DNA from: Desulfuromonas sp.
GTDB taxonomy: Bacteria; Desulfobacterota; Desulfuromonadia; Desulfuromonadales; BM103
Assembly (NCBI GenBank): GCA_012026975.1
Contig: VEPG01000042.1
Location: 1-46,507 of the forward strand
DNA: 46,507 nucleotides
Direction of reading: 5' to 3'
Shown: piece by piece, positions 16,850-26,823 of the stretch
Layout: each line of letters starts with the position of its first letter
How positions within the stretch are numbered: the first letter of the stretch is position 1
The notes under the pieces: generated by a model
The model's input: the letters and a program-made list of their open reading frames with translations, nothing else
What the model was told of the DNA's origin: nothing
Database searches by the model: none
Translations under genes and position numbers: made by a program

Positions 16850-17467
16850 ATGTTCGGACTGATCCCCAAGGACGAGAAGTTTTTCGTCATGTTCAAGGAA
16901 ATGACCACCACCATCATCGAGGGAGCGCAACTGCTCAAGGAGATGATGGACCGCTTCGAGAACCCGCAGCTCAGCCAGAAGATGATCAAGGATGTCGAAC
17001 ACAAGGCCGACCATCTGACCCACGACATCATCAGGAAGCTCAACAAGAGCTTCGTCACGCCCCTCGACCGCGAAGACATCTATGCTCTTTCCGCGGCGCT
17101 CGATGACATCCTCGATCTGATCGATGCCTCGGCCCAGCGCATTGTCATGTACAACGTCGAAGCGCCGACCCAGGAGGCGAAGGAACTGGCCTTCCTGATC
17201 CTCAAGTCGTGCCAGACCATCGACAAGGCCGTGGCCCTGCTTGGCGGCAAACTCGAACCGATCGCCGAGTACTGCATGGAGGTCAACTCCCTGGAGAATG
17301 AAGCCGACCGGGTCTGCCGCGAGGCGATCAGCCGGCTGTTCGACGAGGAGAAGGATCCGATCCAGCTGATCAAGTGGAAGGAGATCTACGAGACGCTGGA
17401 GAAGGCCACCGACAAATGCGAGGACGCCGCCAACATTCTGGAAAGCGTGGTGGTGAAAAATGCCTGA
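16850..17467 (+). CDS. DUF47 (PhoU-like) phosphate transport regulator, copy 2
   Basis: 205 residues and a full-length paralogue of the gene at 15059, offset by exactly 1791 bp. It shares DVEHKADHLTHDIIRKLN and TPLDREDIYALS. The first about 370 bp differ from copy 1 at about 46 positions, mostly synonymous, while the last 249 bp differ at only two. The ribosome site is GGAGG followed by AAAA and ATG. It is preceded by a Pho box, so PhoB probably controls it. The likely job is modulation of the Pit protein encoded next, with which it overlaps by 8 bp. In Sinorhizobium the comparable orfA-pit unit is a PhoB target (repressed), so the direction of control here should not be assumed. Confidence 0.92.
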   Translation: MFGLIPKDEKFFVMFKEMTTTIIEGAQLLKEMMDRFENPQLSQKMIKDVEHKADHLTHDIIRKLNKSFVTPLDREDIYALSAALDDILDLIDASAQRIVMYNVEAPTQEAKELAFLILKSCQTIDKAVALLGGKLEPIAEYCMEVNSLENEADRVCREAISRLFDEEKDPIQLIKWKEIYETLEKATDKCEDAANILESVVVKNA

Positions 17468-18461
17468 TCCGATGCTGATGCTGTTGTTCATGGTGGTGGC
17501 TGCGGCACTGGTCTTCGACTATGTCAACGGTTTCCACGACACCGCCAACGCCATTGCTACCTGTGTTTCGACCCGGGCGCTGTCGGTCAAGGCCGCCATC
17601 TTCATGGCCGCCTTCCTCAACTTTGCCGGCGCCATGGTCTCCACCAAGGTCGCGACCACGATCGGCAAGGGGATCGTCGATGCCCAGAACGTGACTCAGA
17701 TGGTCGTTCTCGCCGGAATCATAGGAGCAATCATCTGGGATCTGGTCACCTGGTACTGGGGGCTCCCCTCGTCTTCCTCGCATGCCCTGATCGGCGGGAT
17801 TGTCGGGGCGGTCATCGCTCATGCCGGTTCGGCAGCCCTGCACTGGGCCGGACTGCAGAAGATTATCCTGGCCCTGATCATTTCACCGATTGCCGGAACG
17901 ATTATCGGCTTCCTCTTTATGCTGGTCGTGTTGTGGGTGTTTCGCAACAAAGCACCGGGGCCGCTCAATATCGGTTTCCGGCGCCTGCAGGTGTTCTCGG
18001 CGGCGTCCATGGCCTTTTCTCATGGGACCGCCGATGCCCAGAAGTCGATGGGGATCATCACCCTGGCGTTGCTCAGCTACGGGGCGATCCCGGTGTTTGA
18101 CGTGCCGACCTGGGTCAAACTCTCCTGCGCCATCGCCATGGGGCTGGGCACCGCCGCGGGGGGGTGGCGGATCATCAAGACGATCGGCAAGGATTTCGTC
18201 AAACTCCAGCCGGTGCATGGTTTCTGCGTCGAGACTGCCGCCGCGGGGGTTATTTTCGGGGCCTCATCGATCGGCATGCCGGTCAGTACCACCCACGTGA
18301 TTACTTCAAGCATCCTCGGGGTCGGCCTGTCCAAGCGCATCACCGCCGTCAACTGGAATGTCGCCTACCGCATTCTCTGGGCCTGGGTGCTGACCATCCC
18401 GGCCTCGGCGATCGTGGCATTCATAACCTATGTGACCCTCAGTCCGTTTCTCGGGCAGTAA
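17460..18461 (+). CDS. pit: PiT-family inorganic phosphate transporter, copy 2
   Basis: 333 residues with the same architecture as copy 1: FDYVNGFHDTANAIAT plus VSTRALS in the first half, FSHGTADAQKSMGIIT in the second, and near-identical ends (VAFITYVTLSPFLGQ). Differences are concentrated in the central loops and membrane segments (for example LHWAGLQKIILALII and RNKAPGPLNIGFRRL), so the two carriers may differ in kinetics or regulation. The gene overlaps DUF47 copy 2 by 8 bp and is followed 22 bp later by a 41-bp palindrome. phoB begins 113 bp downstream on the same strand, so partial read-through into phoBR is possible. Confidence 0.94.
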   Translation: MPDPMLMLLFMVVAAALVFDYVNGFHDTANAIATCVSTRALSVKAAIFMAAFLNFAGAMVSTKVATTIGKGIVDAQNVTQMVVLAGIIGAIIWDLVTWYWGLPSSSSHALIGGIVGAVIAHAGSAALHWAGLQKIILALIISPIAGTIIGFLFMLVVLWVFRNKAPGPLNIGFRRLQVFSAASMAFSHGTADAQKSMGIITLALLSYGAIPVFDVPTWVKLSCAIAMGLGTAAGGWRIIKTIGKDFVKLQPVHGFCVETAAAGVIFGASSIGMPVSTTHVITSSILGVGLSKRITAVNWNVAYRILWAWVLTIPASAIVAFITYVTLSPFLGQ

Positions 18462-18483
18462 CCGGCCTGCCGGGCGGCGAAAG

Positions 18484-18524
18484 ACAAAAAGGGGACAGAA
18501 TTCAATTCTGTCCCCTTTTTGTCC
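18484..18524. terminator. GGGGACAG palindrome 2, between pit copy 2 and phoB
   Basis: Perfect 20-bp arms (18484-18503 and 18505-18524) flank a single C. The arm is GACAAAAAGGGGACAGAATT; A- and T-runs flank the GC-rich core on both sides, so it could end transcription in either direction. It lies 22 bp after the pit stop. Confidence 0.7.
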
Positions 18525-18573
18525 AAATAACGGTAACATGACCACGAGATGGGATGAAACGCGGGAGTAAACG

Positions 18574-19254
18574 GTGCAGCGCATCCTGATTATCGAAGAC
18601 GAACGTGATCTGGCCGAATTGCTGGCGTTCAACCTGCGGCAGGCCGGTTTTGCGGCGACCCTCGCCCATGACGGCGCCCTTGGCCTGAGCGAGGCACTCA
18701 CTCATCCTCCCGATTTGATCATCCTCGACCTGATGCTGCCCGGCCTGCTGGGTACCGAAGTCTGCCGGCGCCTGCGCCAGGAGCCGGCGACGATCGGTGT
18801 GCCGGTGCTGATGCTCACCGCCCGTGGCGAGGAAATCGACCGCGTGGTCGGTTTTGAAGTCGGTGCCGACGACTATGTGGTCAAGCCGTTTTCGGTGCGC
18901 GAGGTGGTGCTGCGGGTCAAGGCCCTGCTGCGCCGCAGCGGCGAACCGCACCCCGAGGGAAAACCGCTGCAAATCGGCGCCCTGGCCATCGATACCGAGC
19001 GGCACGTGGTGACGGTGGACGGTGCCGCGGTCGAATTGACCACCCTTGAATACAAGCTGCTGCTGACCCTGGTCGAACGACGCGGACGGGTCCAGAGTCG
19101 CGACAGCCTGCTGCAGGACGTGTGGGGATACCATTACGCCGGCGATACCCGCACCGTCGACACCCATATCACCCGGCTGCGCACCAAGCTCGGGAGTGCC
19201 GGCGACCTGATCCATACCGTGCGCGGCTTCGGGTACAAGCTGGAGACGCCGTGA
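18574..19254 (+). CDS. phoB: Phosphate regulon response regulator PhoB
   Basis: 226 residues. The receiver domain has IIEDERDLAEL, the phosphoacceptor Asp in LIILDLMLPGLLG, switch Thr in VLMLTARGEE and Lys in DDYVVKPFSVREV. The winged-helix domain (about 128-225) includes LTTLEYKLLLTLVERRGRV, RDSLLQDVWGY and the recognition-helix region TRTVDTHITRLRTKLG, all characteristic of PhoB. The start is GTG with GGGAG eight bases upstream. It overlaps phoR by four bases (GTGA). When phosphorylated it should bind the CTGTAAC direct repeats found upstream of pstS and DUF47-pit copy 2. Position beside phoR, pst and phoU makes the assignment secure. Confidence 0.96.
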   Translation: MQRILIIEDERDLAELLAFNLRQAGFAATLAHDGALGLSEALTHPPDLIILDLMLPGLLGTEVCRRLRQEPATIGVPVLMLTARGEEIDRVVGFEVGADDYVVKPFSVREVVLRVKALLRRSGEPHPEGKPLQIGALAIDTERHVVTVDGAAVELTTLEYKLLLTLVERRGRVQSRDSLLQDVWGYHYAGDTRTVDTHITRLRTKLGSAGDLIHTVRGFGYKLETP

Positions 19255-21008
19255 AGCTGCCGATCCGCTGGAAACTGCTCGGCTCCTATCTGGTGCTCCT
19301 GCTGGTGATGAGCGGGGTGCTCTTTGCCTATCTCACCCGCACCCTCGAACAGCAGCTGGTCGAGGGTGTTCGCTCCAACCTGCAAAGCGAGGCCAACCTC
19401 GTTGCGTTAATGACCGGCCGGGAAATTCGCGACCCGCAAATCGATGCCCCTTTGGTTGCCGCCCAGACCGGCCAGCGCATCCGCGCCCGGGTGACCATTG
19501 TATTGGCCGACGGCAAAGTCGTCGGCGATTCGGAAATCCCCGGCCCGGAATTGTCCACCCTCGAAAGCCACCGGGATCGTCCCGAAATTCGCAGCGCCTT
19601 GCAGGGAAGTGTCGGCAGCGCCATCCGCTACTCGACAACTCTGCGGACGCAAATGCTTTACGTGGCGGTGTCGGGGAAGACCGCTGCCGGAGAAGCTCTG
19701 GTGGTTCGCCTGGCACTCCCCCTGTCGGCGGTGGACCAGGCGCGGGTCAGCCTGCATCAGAGCCTGGCGATTTCCTTTGCTCTGGCGGCCCTGCTTGCGG
19801 TCGGCCTGAGCCTGCTGCTCACCCAGTTCTCGAGTCGCATTCTGCAGGCTCTCAGTGAGGGTGCCCAGCGTTTTGGCGCCGGCGATTTTCGCCGCCGGGT
19901 GCAGGTCGTCAGCGACGACGAGCTTGGCGACCTCGCCCGGGTGCTCAATGTCATGGCCGACCGGCTGCAACTGCAGATGGAGCACCTCGCCGCCGAGCGC
20001 AACCGGCTCGGCACGATTCTGCGCAGCATGGGAGAGGGCCTGCTGGTGACCGATGCCGCCGGTACCGTTACCCTGGTCAACCCGGCGTTCCAAACCCTCT
20101 TCGACCTCAATACCGAGCCGGCCGGCCGGCCGCTGGCCGAGGTCTGCCGGCACCCGGTGTTGCTCGAAACCTTTCGCAAGGTCCAAGGCGGCGGCGAGCA
20201 GGTCGTCGAAATCATTCTCCCCCGCCCGGTCGAGGTGACCCTGCTCACTCATTGGGTGCCGCTGGCCGACGCCGGGGCCCCGGTCGGGGTGGTTGCAGTG
20301 TTTCACGACATCAGCGACATCAAGCGACTGGAGCGGGTGCGCCGTGACTTCGTGGCCAACGTTTCGCACGAACTGCGCACCCCGGTCACGGTGATTCGCG
20401 GTTACGCGGAAACCCTTGCCGACGGCATGGCTAATCCAGAGATTGTCGCTCGCTTTGCAACGATCATCCAGGCCCATGCGACACGCCTCGCTGATCTGGT
20501 CGGCGACCTGCTGACCCTCTCGGAACTGGAAGCCAAGGGCTCGGCATTGAAGCTGTCTCCGCTCGTCCTGGACGAACTGGTCACGCACTGCTGCCGGCTG
20601 CTCGACCCTCAGGCTGTCACCAAGAGCATCGTTATCGATACCAGTGAGATCCTCGCACATAAGGTTCTGGCTGATCGACAACGACTGGAGCAGGTCCTGG
20701 TCAACCTTCTTGACAACGCCATCAAGTACACGCCATCCGGTGGCCGGGTGACTGTAACGGCAGTGGCCGAGGGTGATCTCGTCAAAGTCAGCGTCCGCGA
20801 TACCGGTCCCGGCATCCCGCTCCACGAGCAGACCCGCATCTTCGAACGCTTCTACCGGGTTGACGCCGGGCGCAGCCGCGACCAGGGCGGTACCGGCCTG
20901 GGGCTGGCCATCGTCAAGCACATCGTCCAGCTCCACGGCGGCACTGTCGGGGTGGAAAGCGTCCCCGGCCAGGGGGCAAACTTCACCTTCACGTTGCGGC
21001 GCGGATAG
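19251..21008 (+). CDS. phoR: Phosphate regulon sensor histidine kinase PhoR
   Basis: 585 residues, longer than E. coli PhoR (431) because it carries an extracytoplasmic domain. TM1 is about 10-29, the outer domain about 30-168, TM2 about 171-192, HAMP about 193-245, and PAS about 250-355 (MGEGLLVTDAAGTVTLVNPAF). The phosphoacceptor helix has DFVANVSHELRTPVTVIRGY (His373). The ATPase domain has LVNLLDNAIKYTP, DTGPGIP and GTGLGLAIVKHIV. This long architecture is common in Firmicutes and many Desulfobacterota PhoR proteins. The start is GTG, overlapping the phoB stop. PhoR acts through PhoU and the Pst transporter to sense Pi supply. Confidence 0.95.
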   Translation: MKLPIRWKLLGSYLVLLLVMSGVLFAYLTRTLEQQLVEGVRSNLQSEANLVALMTGREIRDPQIDAPLVAAQTGQRIRARVTIVLADGKVVGDSEIPGPELSTLESHRDRPEIRSALQGSVGSAIRYSTTLRTQMLYVAVSGKTAAGEALVVRLALPLSAVDQARVSLHQSLAISFALAALLAVGLSLLLTQFSSRILQALSEGAQRFGAGDFRRRVQVVSDDELGDLARVLNVMADRLQLQMEHLAAERNRLGTILRSMGEGLLVTDAAGTVTLVNPAFQTLFDLNTEPAGRPLAEVCRHPVLLETFRKVQGGGEQVVEIILPRPVEVTLLTHWVPLADAGAPVGVVAVFHDISDIKRLERVRRDFVANVSHELRTPVTVIRGYAETLADGMANPEIVARFATIIQAHATRLADLVGDLLTLSELEAKGSALKLSPLVLDELVTHCCRLLDPQAVTKSIVIDTSEILAHKVLADRQRLEQVLVNLLDNAIKYTPSGGRVTVTAVAEGDLVKVSVRDTGPGIPLHEQTRIFERFYRVDAGRSRDQGGTGLGLAIVKHIVQLHGGTVGVESVPGQGANFTFTLRRG

Positions 21009-21034
21009 CCCCTGCCAAATCAGTAAACTCCTTC

Positions 21035-21069
21035 CATGGCCCGCATCTGCGGGCCATGTGCTTTTCTCC
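21035..21069 (+). terminator. Terminator-like hairpin between phoR and pstS
   Basis: Arms CATGGCCCGCA (21035-21045) and its complement (21048-21058) enclose a two-base loop and are followed by a short, interrupted T-run (TGCTTTTCTCC). It would end the phoBR transcript before the separate Pho-box promoter of pstS. Confidence 0.5.
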
Positions 21070-21101
21070 TCTTCAACAAGGTTTTCAGAAGTTTTTCCTC
21101 C

Positions 21102-21135
21102 CTGTAACACCCCTGCAACAAATCGCGTGTATACC
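21102..21135 (+). promoter_or_regulatory. Pho box and -10 region of pstSCAB-phoU
   Basis: Direct heptamers CTGTAAC (21102-21108) and CTGCAAC (21113-21119) have a 4-bp spacer and 11-bp period. TATACC (21130-21135) starts 10 bases after the second heptamer, the spacing typical of PhoB-activated promoters. The pstS ATG lies 54 bp downstream of the -10. Confidence 0.8.
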
Positions 21136-21189
21136 TGTAAGCAACAATCACGAGAAAAGATGACCACCAAGAGAGAAAGGAACAGCTCC

Positions 21190-22188
<999 letters not shown>

Positions 22189-22189
22189 G

Positions 22190-23089
22190 ATGCTCAATCC
22201 GGGACGTTCGCGCAGCCGCCGGCTGCGCGAACGCTTGATCGAAACGCTGCTCTTTCTGGCCGCCGCCTCGTCGGTGGCCATCACCTTTGCCATCGTCTTC
22301 ATCCTGGTGAAGGAGGCGCTGCCGCTCTTTCGAGAGGTGCCGCTGGCCAGTTTCCTCACCGACCGGCAGTGGACGCCGCTCTTCGACGACGCCCACTTCG
22401 GCATCATGACGCTGATCGCCGGCACCGCGACGACCACGGCGGTGGCCCTCGCCGTCGCCATCCCGATGGGGACGGTGATTGCTATTTATCTGAGCGAGTT
22501 CGCCTCGTTCCGGCTGCGCGAGACGATCAAGCCGATCCTGGAGTTGCTCGGCGCCGTGCCAACCGTGGTCTTCGGCTACTTCGCCCTGCTGGTGGTCACG
22601 CCGCTGCTGCAGAAGCTCTATCCCGACCTTCCCGGCTTCAACATGCTCTCGGCGGGGCTGGTCATGGGGGTGATGATCATCCCCTACGTCAGCTCGGTGA
22701 GCGAGGACGCCATGCGCGCGGTGCCGATGCACCTGCGCGAAGGCTCCTACGCCATGGGCGCCACCCGGCTGCAGACCGCCGTACGGGTGGTGATGCCGGC
22801 GGCTTTCTCGGGCCTGGCCGCCGCCTACATCCTCGGCATCTCGCGGGCGGTCGGCGAGACGATGATCGTCGCCATCGCCGCCGGGATGCAGCCGAACTTC
22901 ACCGTCAACCCGCTGGAGCCAGCCGCGACCATCAGTGCCTTCATCGTCCAGGTCTGCCTCGGCGACCTGCCGCACGACAGTCTCGGCTATAAGACCATCT
23001 TCGCCGCCGGATTAACGCTGATGCTCTTCACCCTGGTCTTCAACATCCTCGGCTACTGGCTGCGCAAGCGCTTCCGGGAGATTTACTGA
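22190..23089 (+). CDS. pstC: Phosphate ABC transporter permease PstC
   Basis: 299 residues, about six membrane helices. The first is ETLLFLAAASSVAITFAIVFIL; the soluble insertion FREVPLASFLTDRQWTPLF is typical of PstC. The cytoplasmic ABC-coupling (EAA) loop is EDAMRAVPMHLREGSYAMGA followed by TRLQTAVRVVMP, and ISRAVGETMIVAIAAG follows. It forms the membrane channel with PstA. It starts one base after pstS and ends one base before pstA, so the operon is tightly packed. Confidence 0.95.
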   Translation: MLNPGRSRSRRLRERLIETLLFLAAASSVAITFAIVFILVKEALPLFREVPLASFLTDRQWTPLFDDAHFGIMTLIAGTATTTAVALAVAIPMGTVIAIYLSEFASFRLRETIKPILELLGAVPTVVFGYFALLVVTPLLQKLYPDLPGFNMLSAGLVMGVMIIPYVSSVSEDAMRAVPMHLREGSYAMGATRLQTAVRVVMPAAFSGLAAAYILGISRAVGETMIVAIAAGMQPNFTVNPLEPAATISAFIVQVCLGDLPHDSLGYKTIFAAGLTLMLFTLVFNILGYWLRKRFREIY

Positions 23090-23090
23090 C

Positions 23091-24007
23091 ATGACCCCCG
23101 CACCCACCGCCAACCTTCGCAAGCTGATTGCCCGCCACCGCCTGCGCGAGCAACTGTTCACAATTATCGGCCTGCTCGCCCTGCTGATCGGCCTTTTGGT
23201 CCTGCTCGGGCTGTTCACGCAGCTGGCGGTCACCGGCGCGCCGCGCCTGACGCCGGAGTTCTTCACCTCCTTCCCGTCGCGCATCGCCGAGAAGGCCGGG
23301 ATTCTCTCGGCCTGGGTCGGCTCGCTGCTGGTCATGCTGGTCACCGCCTGCACCGCCATCCCTTTGGGAGTGGCGGCCGGCGTCTATCTGGAAGAGTACG
23401 CGCCGAAGAACTGGCTGACGGCGATCATCGAGATCAACGTCATGAATCTGGCCGGCGTGCCGTCGATCATCTACGGCCTGCTGGCGCTGGGGCTGTTCGT
23501 CTACCAGTTCGGTTTCGGCCAGAGCATCCTCTCCGCCGGGTTGACCCTGGCCCTGTTGATCCTGCCGATCGTCATCGTCGCCACCCGTGAAGCGCTGCGG
23601 GCGGTCCCCGGCAGCATCCGCGAGGCGGCCTACGCCCTCGGTGCCACCCGCTGGCAGATGGTCTCCCATCACGTCGTCCCCTACTCGGCGGGGGGGATCA
23701 TGACCGGGGTGATCATCGGCCTGTCGCGCGCCATCGGCGAGACCGCGCCGATCATCACCATCGGCGCCCTGACCTTCATCGCCTTTCTCCCCACCCCGCC
23801 GGTCACCGGGGAGTTTCCGTTCCTGTCGTTCCAATGGCTGAAAAATCCCTTCACGGTGCTGCCGATCCAGATGTTCAACTGGACCTCGCGTCCCGAGGAA
23901 GCCTTCCAGCTCAACGCCGCAGCAGCCGGCGTGGTCCTGCTGGTCATGACCCTGGCCATGAACGCCCTGGCCATCTGGCTGCGTTACCGAATCCGGAGGA
24001 AGATCAA

Positions 24008-24014
<7 letters not shown>
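23091..24014 (+). CDS. pstA: Phosphate ABC transporter permease PstA
   Basis: 307 residues, about six membrane helices. The EAA loop is [20 protein letters not shown] followed by [31 protein letters not shown] is the conserved PstA stretch after it. An N-terminal cytoplasmic tail precedes the first helix ([18 protein letters not shown]). It pairs with PstC and is driven by PstB. The last seven bases overlap the pstB start, and the pstB ribosome site GGAGG lies inside pstA. Confidence 0.95.
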
Positions 24015-24826
<812 letters not shown>

Positions 24827-24835
24827 TGGATTACA

Positions 24836-24886
24836 TGTAGGGGCGCAATTTATTGCGCCCTGGGCGTGATAAATCCCGCCCCTACA
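24836..24886. repeat. Nested inverted repeat between pstB and phoU
   Basis: Outer arms TGTAGGGGCG (24836-24845) and CGCCCCTACA (24877-24886) are perfect complements. Inside, GGGCGCAA (24841-24848) pairs with TTGCGCCC (24853-24860) around TTTA, sharing bases with the outer arm. The structure can switch between one long and one short hairpin. The GTAGGGGCG...CGCCCCTAC form resembles short intergenic repeats scattered in many Gram-negative genomes; family membership was not tested. Confidence 0.75.
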
Positions 24887-24921
24887 GCATCAACCAGAGG
24901 ATTCTGAAAGGATCAGAAAAC

Positions 24922-25593
24922 ATGGAACGTGAACACATCATCCGCCAGTACGACCTGGAGCTGAACGAGATTCGCGAGAAACTGCTGGAGATGGGCGGCA
25001 AGGTCGAGGTGATGATCGCCAACGCCATGAAGTCGCTGGTCGAGCGCGACTCGGCGCTGGCCGAGGAGACGATTGCTTTCGATCACCACATCAATCACAT
25101 GGAAGTGGAGATCGACGAGAAGTGCCTGCAGGTGCTGGCCCGCCGGCAGCCAACGGCCCGCGACCTGCGCTTCCTGACCCTGGCGCTGAAGATCGTCACC
25201 GACCTGGAGCGGATCGGCGACCAGTGCCGCAACATCGCCAAGCGCGTCCTCGAGTTGAATACCGAGCCGCCGCTCAAGCCGTACATCGACCTGCCGCGCA
25301 TGTCGGCGGCGGCCGCCACCATGGTGCGTGAGGCCCTCGATGCCTTCGTCAAGGGCGATGCGGAACTGGCCCTCAAGGTCTGCAAGGACGATGCGTTCGT
25401 CGATGCTCTCAACGATCAGATCCAGCGTGAACTGCTGGTGTTCATGATGACCGACCCCTCCAGCATCAGCCGGGCGATCAAGGTCAATTACATCTCTAAA
25501 TGCCTGGAACGGGTCGCCGATCACGCCACCAATGTGGCCGAAATGGTGATCTTCATGGTCAAGGGGAAGGACATCCGCCACACCGTGGCCTGA
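24922..25593 (+). CDS. phoU: Phosphate signalling regulator PhoU
   Basis: 223 residues folding as two repeated three-helix bundles. Metal-binding-type motifs are [19 protein letters not shown] in the first half and [20 protein letters not shown] in the second, with [15 protein letters not shown] matching the E/D..D...N pattern. PhoU links the Pst transporter to PhoR and represses the regulon when Pi is plentiful. ATG 24922 has AAGGA nine bases upstream; an open frame 23 codons earlier runs through the repeat and is not used. It is the last gene of the pst unit. Confidence 0.95.
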   Translation: MEREHIIRQYDLELNEIREKLLEMGGKVEVMIANAMKSLVERDSALAEETIAFDHHINHMEVEIDEKCLQVLARRQPTARDLRFLTLALKIVTDLERIGDQCRNIAKRVLELNTEPPLKPYIDLPRMSAAAATMVREALDAFVKGDAELALKVCKDDAFVDALNDQIQRELLVFMMTDPSSISRAIKVNYISKCLERVADHATNVAEMVIFMVKGKDIRHTVA

Positions 25594-25641
25594 TGGGCCC
25601 CGGTCGGCAGCCCCGTTCTGACATATTCCGTCCCACCGGGT

Positions 25642-25671
25642 GCCCGCGGCGCTTTACAGCCCGCGGGCTTT
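25642..25671 (+). terminator. Possible terminator after phoU
   Basis: GCCCGCGG (25642-25649) and CCGCGGGC (25661-25668) pair around an 11-base loop, followed by only three T residues. It lies 48 bp after the phoU stop. The hairpin is good, but the T-run is short and the ssb promoter overlaps it. Confidence 0.4.
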
Positions 25672-25681
25672 CGGCTAGACT
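25653..25681 (+). promoter_or_regulatory. Sigma70-like promoter of ssb
   Basis: TTTACA (25653-25658) and TAGACT (25676-25681) are 17 bp apart, 31 bp upstream of the ssb ATG. The match is 5/6 and 4/6. It sits within the hairpin that follows phoU. Confidence 0.5.
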
Positions 25682-25712
25682 GCTTTCTATTCCAATGCAA
25701 TGGAGGAGTGAC

Positions 25713-26165
25713 ATGGCAATCAACAAGGCGATTCTGGTGGGCAATCTCGGCAAAGACCCGGAGCTGCGCTACACCGCATCCGGACAGGCCGTCGCCACCT
25801 TTTCCCTGGCCACCACCGAAAAGTTCAAGAACAAGGGCGGCGAGCAGCAGGAGCGCACCGAGTGGCACAATATCGTGGCCTGGGGACCGCTGGCGGAAAT
25901 CTGCGGCAAGTGGCTGACCAAGGGGAAGCAGATCTACTGCGAGGGGCGCATTCAGAGCCGCTCCTACGACGATCGGGACGGCAACAAGCGCTACATCACC
26001 GAGATCGTCATCTCCGACATGCAGATGCTCGGCGGCCGCCCCAGTGAAGAAGGCGGTGGCGGAGCGCGGCCGGCTTCTCGCTCAGCCTCACCTTCTCCGG
26101 TGCGCGAGCCGGTTGCCGTTCCCGAGGATGCGCCGTACAACACGGATGACGATATCCCCTTCTAA
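25713..26165 (+). CDS. ssb: Single-stranded DNA-binding protein
   Basis: 150 residues. The OB fold (1-108) opens with [20 protein letters not shown] and contains [31 protein letters not shown] and [15 protein letters not shown] flexible Gly/Ser/Pro-rich linker leads to the acidic C-terminal tip DDDIPF that recruits replication and repair partners. The length is near the usual 150-180 residues. ATG 25713 is preceded by GGAGGAG. The HEAT-repeat gene begins three bases after its stop, so the two are likely cotranscribed. Confidence 0.97.
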   Translation: MAINKAILVGNLGKDPELRYTASGQAVATFSLATTEKFKNKGGEQQERTEWHNIVAWGPLAEICGKWLTKGKQIYCEGRIQSRSYDDRDGNKRYITEIVISDMQMLGGRPSEEGGGGARPASRSASPSPVREPVAVPEDAPYNTDDDIPF

Positions 26166-26168
26166 TTT

Positions 26169-26738
26169 ATGAACCTGGAAGAACGTCGCAAAGCCCTGGC
26201 CTACCTGCTCATCGATCACGATGAAGGAGTCCGTGCGGCTGTTGCTGCGGCACTGGAGAAACTCGAGTCGCTCATGGACTTCGAGCAGATCCTGACTGCC
26301 CTCAAATCCGACAAGCGCGGCCAGCGGGTCAAGGCAATCATCTCTCTGGAGAGGATCAATTCTCCCGACGTCTTCCCACCCTTGATCGAGCTGCTCAAAG
26401 ACCCCGATCCGGATATTCGCGGCACCGCGATCCAGGTGCTCGGCGTCAAGGCCCATCCCAATTCGCTCAATCACCTGGTGCGCCACCTCAAGGATCCGTC
26501 ACCCGCCGTACGCGTCCATACGGCCGAGGCCCTCGGCAACTTCAAGGATCCCCGGCTGGTCCCCTACCTGGTCGCCATGCTCAAGGAAGAGGATGAGCAA
26601 CTGATCATCAGCGCGGCGCGCTCCCTCGGCAGGCTGGGCAGCGCCGATGCCGCCCAGCCGTTGGCCTTCCTGTTCGGCGACAAGCGTCCCGGCGTGCGCC
26701 GGGCCGCCGCCGAAGCGCTGGCGGACGTGCCGCTGTAG
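26169..26738 (+). CDS. Small HEAT-repeat protein
   Basis: 189 residues, built almost entirely from HEAT/PBS-lyase-like repeats of about 31 residues: LLKDPDPDIRGTAIQVLG, LKDPSPAVRVHTAEALG, LKEEDEQLIISAARSLGRLG and FGDKRPGVRRAAAEALA. No catalytic motif, signal peptide or membrane segment is visible. Such proteins are generally protein-binding scaffolds. It starts three bases after ssb without a clear ribosome site, suggesting coupling to ssb translation. A strong terminator follows. Possible partners include Ssb (by position) or the HEAT/HD-GYP pair converging from the other side; neither is shown by the sequence. Confidence 0.88.
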   Translation: MNLEERRKALAYLLIDHDEGVRAAVAAALEKLESLMDFEQILTALKSDKRGQRVKAIISLERINSPDVFPPLIELLKDPDPDIRGTAIQVLGVKAHPNSLNHLVRHLKDPSPAVRVHTAEALGNFKDPRLVPYLVAMLKEEDEQLIISAARSLGRLGSADAAQPLAFLFGDKRPGVRRAAAEALADVPL

Positions 26739-26766
26739 TTTCTGGTAAAAGGTGAAAAGTGGATGT

Positions 26767-26800
26767 AAAAGGCCGGAGCTTTTAAAGCTCCGGCCTTTTT
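26767..26800. terminator. Strong hairpin terminator between convergent units
   Basis: Sixteen-base perfect arms (26767-26782 and 26784-26799; core GGCCGGAGCTTT) lie between A-run and T-run flanks, so the element can act in both directions. It stands between the ssb-HEAT unit (plus) and the HD-GYP gene (minus). Confidence 0.9.
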
Positions 26801-26823
26801 GAGTTTCGGGTAGACCCGATGCC

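Noticed and set aside
18525-18573. Pho box upstream of phoB (CGGTAACATGA)
   Set aside because: Only one half-site-like string and no second heptamer at 11-bp spacing.
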